DNA of 64,000 nt from Leeuwenhoekiella nanhaiensis (GTDB lineage Bacteria > Bacteroidota > Bacteroidia > Flavobacteriales > Flavobacteriaceae), in NCBI RefSeq assembly GCF_002744755.1, contig NZ_KZ319288.1, positions 620,001 through 684,000 of the forward strand, given 5' to 3'. The notes beneath the pieces are model-generated. The model was not told the DNA's origin. It made no database searches and worked only from the letters and a program-made list of their open reading frames with translations. Below, piece by piece: positions 45,411 through 53,001 of the stretch; the first letter of the stretch is position 1, and every line of letters starts with the position of its first letter. A program made the position numbers and the translations under genes.

Positions 45411-46493
45411 TTATTCTGACAGGCCTTTTCTAAAACCATAGTACGCCGGTTTAGGCTGTAGCTCGCTGTCATAAATCGTTGGCCAGTCTTTAAGATCGAA
45501 AAACGGATTGATCCAGGTATCACGATCTGTAAAATCCCAAAAGGTGATTCCAAATTGCTGCGCCTCCGGAACTTCTTCGCGATAAATTTGTGCCACGGTT
45601 TCATACTTCTGTGCCTGTTCTTCTAACATTTCCGGGGTTACTCTGCTGTACAACTGCTCCCCTCCTCCACGTGTGTCATCGTGCCTGTTGAAGATGATGT
45701 CGAGCTCAGAAAAATGGATTTTAAGCCCTGTAGCAGCCATTTTACGTACACTTTCGCGTATCAGACTATCGGGAATATCCATACGTAAGTGCATCTGTAC
45801 GCCTAAACCTGTGATGGGTACATTATCAGCTTTCAGTTCTTCAATCATTTTAAGAACTCCGTTTAGTTTAGCTGTATCGCGTTCCAGATTAAAGTCGTTG
45901 TAAAACAAGTCTGCTTCAGGATCTGCCTCGTGAGCGTATCTAAAAGCATTGGCGATGTATTCCTTTCCTAATTTGTTGTACCAAAGGGTTTCTCTGTACT
46001 CGCCGCCCTGGGTATCAAAACCTTCATTAACCACATCCCAGGCAGCAACCTTTCCTTTATAACGCCCTACATATTCCTGAATATAGGTTTTGAGGAAATT
46101 GCCCAGCCATACGCTGTCTTCTGAAGCTTTCTGAAATACCCAACGTGGAGTTCCCGAATGCCAAACCAGCGTATGACCAAAAAGGCGTAAATCATTTCTT
46201 TGGCTGAAATCAACCAGACTGTCAGCCTTATCCCAGTTGTAAACACTATCCCGTGGTGCAATAGCGTACATTTTCATATCTGAAGTCGCCGTAATGCTAT
46301 TGAAATTATTTAGTATGATGCTTCTCAAACTGCTATCCTGCAATACCTGTCGAATCTCTACAGCGCCACCAATTGGAAACGAACTGACTTCTTTCAGTCC
46401 TTTATCATCAGAAGACGGTTCTGAAACGCAACCGGTGATAAGGGTTAAACATAAAATGAGTAAAGTTGAATACGTCTGGGCTGCTTTTTGCAT
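45411..46493 (-). CDS. GH10 endo-beta-1,4-xylanase-like lipoprotein with altered glycone subsites
   Basis: A retaining GH10 enzyme of 360 aa, anchored as a lipoprotein (lipobox ITGC, Cys22) and probably surface-exposed. The barrel is complete: acid/base Glu157 in AAWDVVNEGF, nucleophile Glu263 in IHFSELDI, and GVQMHLRMD and TFWDFTDRDTW. Two normally conserved glycone motifs differ. The AENxMK segment reads ATSDMK (Thr70-Ser71 for Glu-Asn) and WHSQ reads WHSG (Gly114 for Gln). In characterised xylanases these residues bind the xylose at -2 and -1, so substrate preference may be shifted. It is the last gene of the SusC2 operon, 16 bases after the haloperoxidase, and the only recognised backbone-cleaving enzyme in the window. 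Confidence 0.9.
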   Translation of the reverse strand: MQKAAQTYSTLLILCLTLITGCVSEPSSDDKGLKEVSSFPIGGAVEIRQVLQDSSLRSIILNNFNSITATSDMKMYAIAPRDSVYNWDKADSLVDFSQRNDLRLFGHTLVWHSGTPRWVFQKASEDSVWLGNFLKTYIQEYVGRYKGKVAAWDVVNEGFDTQGGEYRETLWYNKLGKEYIANAFRYAHEADPEADLFYNDFNLERDTAKLNGVLKMIEELKADNVPITGLGVQMHLRMDIPDSLIRESVRKMAATGLKIHFSELDIIFNRHDDTRGGGEQLYSRVTPEMLEEQAQKYETVAQIYREEVPEAQQFGITFWDFTDRDTWINPFFDLKDWPTIYDSELQPKPAYYGFRKGLSE

Positions 46494-46509
46494 CTTTTAA
46501 GTTTTGTTA

Positions 46510-47997
46510 CTAGTATTTGTTCTGTCCTACATGGTAGTTGTAAAAATCCCAAACCTGGTGCGCCACATCACGACCAAGTTCAAGACCTGCTATATTATCT
46601 GCCTGAATGTGGTAGCCACCCATAACACGTGATATTCCCGCCATTTCTGCGGCTTGCGTAAAGGTGGGGAAATCAAGTACAATAGGCTCTCCCAGCGCCT
46701 GAGGCTCTGTCAATGCACCCGGCACCAATTCTACCTGTACATCGAGGTAATCACTGCCTGTCCATAATTTTAAGAGTTCGGCACACGCACCGCTAATGGT
46801 ACTGTGACCGGAAGTATAACTGGGAAACGGAGGACAAAGAAAAGCTGATGGCGAGTAAGGCCTCCAGTCTTCACCTTTGATGGTTCCGGTGCCTAAACCG
46901 GGGCCTTTCCAACCTTTGATCTCTTTATCTTTAAAATAGTGATGTACCAAAGCAAAAGGTCTGGCGGAGTCGTAGAACATCTTAGAATCCCAGGAAGCGA
47001 TAAACGCATCCATCGCGGTGACCTGATTGGCAAAAAACATTTTTACATCTTCGTCAAGCGTATGGTTATCGCGTTTTGATACCTGCTGTGCAAACTTGAG
47101 CCAGTGCCCTGCCTGCTGTACAGATTGCGGACCATCACGCATAAATTCTACCAAAGCACGCTCCTCGTCTGTTAAATTAGCCTGCAGTTCAACCACTTCT
47201 TCCACTTCCCTTTGAAGTTGTTCTGACCCCACTTTGGGTGGCGGACCGGGTCTAAACTGGTCTGCGCTGCTCAGAGCAATGGGTTTAACCAGCTGCCAAT
47301 ATGGAGTAAGGCAAGAGGGTGCAAATTTTTCGCCAGTATCTCGTGTAAAGTATTTGGGTTGCCAGCGATCGTAATCGTTGAGCTGGTCTACGGTATTCAC
47401 CGGTTGATAATTGGTATAGTCCTGATAAGGCTCTGGGAAACCTTCCACTTCCCCATATTGATTAGAACCATCGTTATACCGTGCCTTAATCGTAGCCTGT
47501 GCCGCCAGATTGCCTATTCCCGCGGGTGTGGTTGGGTCTAAAGAATCATCATTTGGGTCATAGCCCAGGTGCAGCATAAATTTTTTAAACTGAAGGCTGT
47601 CATAAGGATAGTATTCCCGCAAGGTGTGATACGCCGCATAACTAATCGCCTTTTCTTTATTTGCCAGAGTTTGTTTGCCAGCAGGAAATTTATCATAGGC
47701 TTCCATATAAACCGGAATGGCTGCATCATCAAAGGCCGACCACGCATCAAAAACAGCCACAAAAACCAAAGCCAAAAATCTGGAGGTAACCGTGGGTCTC
47801 GGCGCAATACGATCAGTATCGTTTGCGGTACCAAGTATCGCCATTTCAGACCATTGATAGGCTACATTTTGATCTTTAATAGCTTCCAGACGGTCTTCAA
47901 CTTTCATTACCGGAAAGTATTCCTGCGCATAAAAAGGAACACTGCAAACCAGTAGAGCAAGAATTAAAAAACCCGTTTTGTAATTCAAAATATTCAT
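46510..47997 (-). CDS. Vanadium-dependent haloperoxidase-like PAP2-superfamily protein
   Basis: A secreted helical-bundle enzyme of 495 aa; the signal peptide ends near PFYAQE. The vanadate/phosphate pocket of the superfamily is intact: KMFYDSARP (Lys339, Arg346-Pro347; KX6RP), PSYTSGH (Ser396-Gly397-His398) and SRVMGGYH (Ser456-Arg457 with His463; SRX5H). His463 would be the axial vanadate ligand. The fold is shared with PAP2 phosphatases, so either haloperoxidase or phosphatase activity is possible. It lies 79 bases after the CRTAC1-like gene and 16 bases before GH10, inside the SusC2 operon. Halide oxidation in a xylan locus is unexplained; acting on phenolics released by the CE1 esterases, or in defence, is only a speculation. 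Confidence 0.85.
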   Translation of the reverse strand: MNILNYKTGFLILALLVCSVPFYAQEYFPVMKVEDRLEAIKDQNVAYQWSEMAILGTANDTDRIAPRPTVTSRFLALVFVAVFDAWSAFDDAAIPVYMEAYDKFPAGKQTLANKEKAISYAAYHTLREYYPYDSLQFKKFMLHLGYDPNDDSLDPTTPAGIGNLAAQATIKARYNDGSNQYGEVEGFPEPYQDYTNYQPVNTVDQLNDYDRWQPKYFTRDTGEKFAPSCLTPYWQLVKPIALSSADQFRPGPPPKVGSEQLQREVEEVVELQANLTDEERALVEFMRDGPQSVQQAGHWLKFAQQVSKRDNHTLDEDVKMFFANQVTAMDAFIASWDSKMFYDSARPFALVHHYFKDKEIKGWKGPGLGTGTIKGEDWRPYSPSAFLCPPFPSYTSGHSTISGACAELLKLWTGSDYLDVQVELVPGALTEPQALGEPIVLDFPTFTQAAEMAGISRVMGGYHIQADNIAGLELGRDVAHQVWDFYNYHVGQNKY

Positions 47998-48076
47998 AAT
48001 AAAATCTTAAAAAATAGCATATAAAGAAACAAAATATTTAGTGTGAATCAAACACGTTAATCTTTTTTTGATCAGC

Positions 48077-51000
48077 CTAATTCAGTTTTAAAGCCTGCAT
48101 ATAATCTGAGTTCTTTGCCGCCAAAATATAGGACGTCTCCCCAAATTGAAAGGCTTTGAGATTCTTTACATCCCCCGGTATAAAAACTCCGCTTTTTGCA
48201 GGACTGAGTGCTGTGAAATTACCCTTACCATCGCCTGCAAGAAAAATTCCTCGTGATGAGTCATTGCGTGGGGTTTCAATTTCAGACTGGTACAGATTAC
48301 CCGCGAGTACTGCATCAAGATTACCGTCATTATTAAAATCATTTACCACAATCCCGGTTATGCTAGACAATTGTGCTGCTCTGGGCAATTGATGCATCAC
48401 CATCTTACCGTTTCTATTTTCCAGATAAATACTTGCAAATGATTTTACCTGATAATGCAGCGAACTGTTTAATAATTTTTCAGAATACACCTCTCCAAGG
48501 GTTGCTTCCGAAAAACTCGCGTAGTCTTTAAATTTCTGCTTGATACCCGGAATTTGCTGAGATGAGCATTGTCTTCCACGCAGCGGATATTGCTTACCAT
48601 CGTTGTAATAGCCCAATACAATGTCTTCATTTTCATTGTCATCGAAGTCTCCCGCATAGATATCGAAAGGCTCTTCTTCAGAGGCCTTGTATTTATAATT
48701 GAGGCCATTATTACCCAGCATATAATCGGTATCGCCATCGCCATCAAAATCGCCCGAAGCGATACTCCACCACCAGCCCGTAGTATCCTGATTGGGTAGA
48801 ACCTTCTGTGAAACTTCCACAAAGCCATTTGTAGTATTTTCAAAAAAACGAATGGGCATCCACTCCCCTACAACTATGATGTCTGGTCTGTTATCTCCAT
48901 TGAAGTCAGAAACCGAAGCAGCGGTTGCCATGCCTAAATCTTTGAATTCTTCAGGCTGCAAATTTTTAGCTACTTCAAACTTAGGATTACCGGGAGTTCC
49001 ATTATTTTTCAGGAGAAATGAGGAAGCCGGAAGCGGATATTTCCCCGGCGTCTGACGTCCCAGAACCAGTAAATCCTGCTTTCCGTCACCGTCAAAATCC
49101 TCGGCGTATACCTTGGCACCGCTTATGTGTAAATCAGGTATAGCGTTGCCTGCTACTGTAAAATTCCCCTTTCCGTCATTAAGGTACAGCCGATCATTGA
49201 GCAAATTTGAATTTTTGAAGAATTCGTACCCGCCGCTGACCACATATAAATCCTGATCGCCATCGCCGTCGGCATCAAAGAATGTAGCATCAATGTCTTC
49301 GTAGCTTTTATCTTCGGTAAAAGCGGCTACAGTTTTTTGAATAATTCCCTGTGAATTCTGAACAAAAAGAGAAGCTGCCTGATCTTTAGCGGCTCCTACA
49401 AAATAGTCCTGCAGACCATCGTTATTGACATCACCCACGGCAAGTGCAGGACCGAATTCAGACATTTTATGAGGCAATAAAACCTGATTTTTAAAGTCAT
49501 CATAGCTGTTTTCGACATGCAAATAGACGGGAAATGCATCTTCATCGGCCTGAGCAAAAAGTCTGTTTTCTTTCGGTTTTTGAATACTCGCATCTGGCTC
49601 TGAAGCATTTTGTTCTTCAAAAATCAACTCCTGATTTACTGCAACATCCTGTAGTACTTCTTCTTTCCCGCTGGTCCATACCACACGAACCTCATCAATG
49701 GTCTCAATCTTGTTGAGGCCAAAATACAGCACAGGTGCTACCGAAGATTGAAAACCTCTGGTAAGGGTAAGCTCCTGCATCTGAGTCGTATCGCCTGCTT
49801 TGACATAAACACGATTACCAATACCCATAGCATTGGCAGTTTCGCCTTTAAATTTAACTCTCAAATAGTTTGAGCGCTCTGAAGATTTATTGTTAAATAT
49901 CGAAGCCGGATCGTCAATATTATTAGTTACCAGTTCCAGATCGCCATCATTATCGAGGTCAGCGTAAATACCGCCGTTTGAAAAACCTTTAAAACTAATA
50001 TTCCAGGAGTCATTGACCTTTTCGAAAGCATAATCTCCTTTATTTTGGAACATAAAATTGTCGAGCTTTTCTTCGGGGATGTTTTGGCTCCAAAACAGCA
50101 AACTATCCTGAGCGATTCCTCCCTGCTCTTCAATACGGTTGAAATAGTCATTATCATTGATTTCACGACGTGTTCCGTTTGTGATGAACAAATCTTTAAG
50201 ACCGTCATTATCAAAATCGGCAAATAAAGGTCCCCAGCTCCAATCTGTAGATGAAGTACCTGTTATTCGGGAAATATTGGAAAAATCGGGTATGCCTTCC
50301 GCATTAAAAAACCCGTTATTCATTTGCATACAATTATGCATGTACTGATAGTGAAATCCCGCATCTACCACGCTCCAGAACAAATCAATATTCATACTGG
50401 CCATATTGGCCTTTTTGCGTCGGTTTATTTTAGCATCCATATCAGCCTGAAAGAAATCGAGCAACCCATCATTATTGAAGTCGGCAATGTCAACTCCCAT
50501 CCCGTAAAATGCAGTCTGTGCGGTAGCCTCTTTAACGACTTCAGTAAAGGTGCCGTCGCACTTGTTGAGATACATCATATCTGGTGAGTTGAAATCGCTT
50601 GATACATAAATATCGGGCCAGCTATCGTTATTTAGATCACCAATTGTTGCGCTAAGCGAAAGGCTGTAGGATCGCAAACCAGCTTTATCGGTGACATCTA
50701 CAAACCCGTTGCCGGTGTTTTCGTAGAGGTGATCTGTCTGCAGGTCTGAAGGATCGCGCATATATTGCTCATAAACCCAGGTTGGTGAACTGAATTTTGT
50801 AGGCGGATAATTAGCCTGATACATATCTAAATCCCCGTCTTTATCGTAGTCAAAAAAGGTAGCCTGTATGCTGTTACCTTCGTCAGCCAAACCATATTCA
50901 GTAGCACGCTCTGTAAAGGTATTATCCTGATTATTGATGAATAACTGATTGGTGCGCGGTTCAAACTTTCCGCTTACCGAGCAATAGATATCGAGGTAGC

Positions 51001-51415
51001 CGTCACCGTTGACATCTGCCATCGTCACCCCGGTGTACCAGCGTTCATCACCTCCTACTCCTGCAGGGATCGTAATATCTTCAAATTTTAAATTGCCTTT
51101 ATTCAGATACAGTTTATTCTGCACCTGATTTCCGGTAAAATACAGATCTATAAGTCCGTCATTATTGATGTCACCGGCTGCAACACCACCTCCCATATAA
51201 ATGTAATTGTAGGTGAAATAGTTAAGCGAATCATTTTCGGTCAACGCGTTTGTGAATGAAATTCCGGTGGCTTCTGCACTGAGACTTTCAAAGACTTTAA
51301 AATCGGTATCAAGCTCAGGAGTTTGATTTTCTTCGGTCTCTGCACAAGAACATAGAAAATGGGCCACTAAGCCAATAATCAAAATCTTTGATAAAATCTG
51401 TATCCTAAAAATCAT
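48077..51415 (-). CDS. CRTAC1-like FG-GAP/VCBS repeat lipoprotein with ASPIC/UnbV domain (copy 2)
   Basis: A lipoprotein of 1112 aa (signal with lipobox near LCSC, Cys24), paralogous to the 1094-aa protein at 5444. Repeats carry calcium-loop motifs (DINNDGLIDLYF, DVNGDGYLDIYC, DYDKDGDLDMYQ) in two propeller blocks, with an ASPIC/UnbV domain at about 510-590 (TRGFQSSVAPVLYFG). The first 100 or so aligned residues of both copies are mostly identical by eye. It follows SusD2 after a 90-base spacer containing a strong hairpin, and precedes the haloperoxidase by 79 bases. It sits where a PUL normally encodes its surface glycan-binding proteins, so a binding or scaffolding job beside SusCD is plausible but unproven. 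Confidence 0.85.
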   Translation of the reverse strand: MIFRIQILSKILIIGLVAHFLCSCAETEENQTPELDTDFKVFESLSAEATGISFTNALTENDSLNYFTYNYIYMGGGVAAGDINNDGLIDLYFTGNQVQNKLYLNKGNLKFEDITIPAGVGGDERWYTGVTMADVNGDGYLDIYCSVSGKFEPRTNQLFINNQDNTFTERATEYGLADEGNSIQATFFDYDKDGDLDMYQANYPPTKFSSPTWVYEQYMRDPSDLQTDHLYENTGNGFVDVTDKAGLRSYSLSLSATIGDLNNDSWPDIYVSSDFNSPDMMYLNKCDGTFTEVVKEATAQTAFYGMGVDIADFNNDGLLDFFQADMDAKINRRKKANMASMNIDLFWSVVDAGFHYQYMHNCMQMNNGFFNAEGIPDFSNISRITGTSSTDWSWGPLFADFDNDGLKDLFITNGTRREINDNDYFNRIEEQGGIAQDSLLFWSQNIPEEKLDNFMFQNKGDYAFEKVNDSWNISFKGFSNGGIYADLDNDGDLELVTNNIDDPASIFNNKSSERSNYLRVKFKGETANAMGIGNRVYVKAGDTTQMQELTLTRGFQSSVAPVLYFGLNKIETIDEVRVVWTSGKEEVLQDVAVNQELIFEEQNASEPDASIQKPKENRLFAQADEDAFPVYLHVENSYDDFKNQVLLPHKMSEFGPALAVGDVNNDGLQDYFVGAAKDQAASLFVQNSQGIIQKTVAAFTEDKSYEDIDATFFDADGDGDQDLYVVSGGYEFFKNSNLLNDRLYLNDGKGNFTVAGNAIPDLHISGAKVYAEDFDGDGKQDLLVLGRQTPGKYPLPASSFLLKNNGTPGNPKFEVAKNLQPEEFKDLGMATAASVSDFNGDNRPDIIVVGEWMPIRFFENTTNGFVEVSQKVLPNQDTTGWWWSIASGDFDGDGDTDYMLGNNGLNYKYKASEEEPFDIYAGDFDDNENEDIVLGYYNDGKQYPLRGRQCSSQQIPGIKQKFKDYASFSEATLGEVYSEKLLNSSLHYQVKSFASIYLENRNGKMVMHQLPRAAQLSSITGIVVNDFNNDGNLDAVLAGNLYQSEIETPRNDSSRGIFLAGDGKGNFTALSPAKSGVFIPGDVKNLKAFQFGETSYILAAKNSDYMQALKLN

Positions 51416-51456
51416 ACGTCTAAGGGTTCAAAGAAATTAAAGGTTTCATAAACAAG

Positions 51457-51486
51457 GAAGCAACACTATAAAAATAGTGTTGCTTC
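51457..51486 (-). terminator. Intercistronic hairpin after susD2 (terminator or processing/stability element)
   Basis: A perfect 13-base stem with arms GAAGCAACACTAT / ATAGTGTTGCTTC and a 4-base loop of A (T in the RNA sense). It starts 20 bases after the susD2 stop. On the minus strand the bases after the stem are CTTGTTTAT, a poor T-tract, so partial termination or protection of the susCD message is more likely than full termination. Confidence 0.75.
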
Positions 51487-51505
51487 AATGGAAAACCAAT
51501 TCAAA

Positions 51506-52990
51506 TTAATAACCAGGATTCTGATCCTCCTGACTAATTGCATCATTGGCACTTATTTCCCGGTCAGGAATAGGCCAAAGCTCGTGTTTACCTTGTTGGA
51601 AACCGGTCCCGGCAAGTTCTGTACTTGCGATACCCCATCTTATAATATCATCAAATCGAACCTGCTCTCCGGCTAGTTCTACTTTACGCTCATGAACAAT
51701 CGCATCAAAAACCTGTTGTTTGGTCAAATTATCAGCAATAGGATCAAGCTCTGCACGCTCTCGTACACGATTGATAAGAGTAATAGCCTCTGGAGTGCGG
51801 TTTGTTTCGTTTGCAGCTTCAGCTTTCATGAGCAAGACATCTGCATATCGTATCACTTTAAAATTGATACCTGATTCCTGTTCTTCTGCTGTACGGCGGT
51901 AGTAGTTTTGATATTTTCTCCATCCTGCAGGACGTATTCCCGCTGTAGTTGATAAATCACTTTCTACAATCACACCTTCGCCATTGTTATAGGTGTCTCC
52001 TTCAAAGTAAAAGTTTTCGGCTGAACGAATATCACCTTCTTCGTATTCATCTAATAAATCCTGTGATGGGTATACGTTAAACCAATCTAATACGCCATAG
52101 TCCTGACCTCTAAAGGTAGACTCATTAAAGCCCTGAGCACTAACATTAGAATCCCATTTATTAGCTGTACCGATGGCACGGTCAAACTCAATTTCAAAAA
52201 GAGACTCAATTCCGTGTTCGGTTTCTTCCTTGAAGTTATCAAAATAATTATCCTCTAAGTCGTAACCGGTGATATCATCAAAGGCATCATATGCCAGATC
52301 ATATTGCTTTTGAAACAAAAGTGCTTTACCCAGGTAGGCTAGAGCCGCACCTTTAGTTGCTCGCCCATTCAATTCTTCACCTCTTGCAAGTAAATTATCT
52401 GCTGCAAAACGAAAATCTTCAATAATCTGCGCAAAAACTTCGTCACGTGTAGCACGTGGCAAACCTTCTGAGCTTTCAGGAAGACCACTAAACAACGGCA
52501 CACCCCCAAAACGTGTGGCTAGTAAGAAATAATAATGTCCTCTTAAAAAACGTGCTTCCGCTATATATTTATTTTTCAGTCTCTCTGATAAAATAGATTC
52601 CGGAATTTCATTTATGCGATCAATGTTTGAAATTACAAAGTTCGCTTTATTCACACCTTTAAAACAGCTGTCCCAAAAATCAGCGATTTCTGTATTACTC
52701 GAGTCAAACGTAAACCTGCTATAGGTTAATTTGTTTGCTTCTTGCTGCGGATTTGGACTGTTATCCTGCCCCATATTATCGTACATATAGAACAACAATC
52801 GGCTGTAAAGCGCATTGGTTTGATTTTGAGCATACGATGCATTCACCGCAGATCTCACCTGTTCTTCGTTTGTGAAAAATGTTTCCGGACTTAAGGCATT
52901 TGGATTAGTAAGTTCCAAATTACTTTCGTCGCAAGACTGTGTTACCACAAAAACAAGGGCAAACAGTGCAAAAATTTTATAGTTTTTCAT
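51506..52990 (-). CDS. SusD/RagB-family glycan-binding lipoprotein 2
   Basis: The lipoprotein partner of SusC2, 494 aa; signal MKNYKIFALF... with lipobox TQSC, Cys20. The SusD features are the helical RFLRGHYYFLLATRFGGVPL, the TPR-like LAYLGKALLFQKQYDLAYDAF, and the C-terminal LINRVRERAELDPI...VHERKVELAGEQVRFDDIIRW ending in the common IPDREISANDAISQ tail. It is about 150 residues shorter than SusD1 and of ordinary family length. It starts 11 bases after the susC2 stop, and the intercistronic hairpin follows it. Binding of oligosaccharides imported by SusC2 is inferred from the family. Confidence 0.93.
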   Translation of the reverse strand: MKNYKIFALFALVFVVTQSCDESNLELTNPNALSPETFFTNEEQVRSAVNASYAQNQTNALYSRLLFYMYDNMGQDNSPNPQQEANKLTYSRFTFDSSNTEIADFWDSCFKGVNKANFVISNIDRINEIPESILSERLKNKYIAEARFLRGHYYFLLATRFGGVPLFSGLPESSEGLPRATRDEVFAQIIEDFRFAADNLLARGEELNGRATKGAALAYLGKALLFQKQYDLAYDAFDDITGYDLEDNYFDNFKEETEHGIESLFEIEFDRAIGTANKWDSNVSAQGFNESTFRGQDYGVLDWFNVYPSQDLLDEYEEGDIRSAENFYFEGDTYNNGEGVIVESDLSTTAGIRPAGWRKYQNYYRRTAEEQESGINFKVIRYADVLLMKAEAANETNRTPEAITLINRVRERAELDPIADNLTKQQVFDAIVHERKVELAGEQVRFDDIIRWGIASTELAGTGFQQGKHELWPIPDREISANDAISQEDQNPGY

Positions 52991-53001
52991 AATTCTTTTT
53001 T

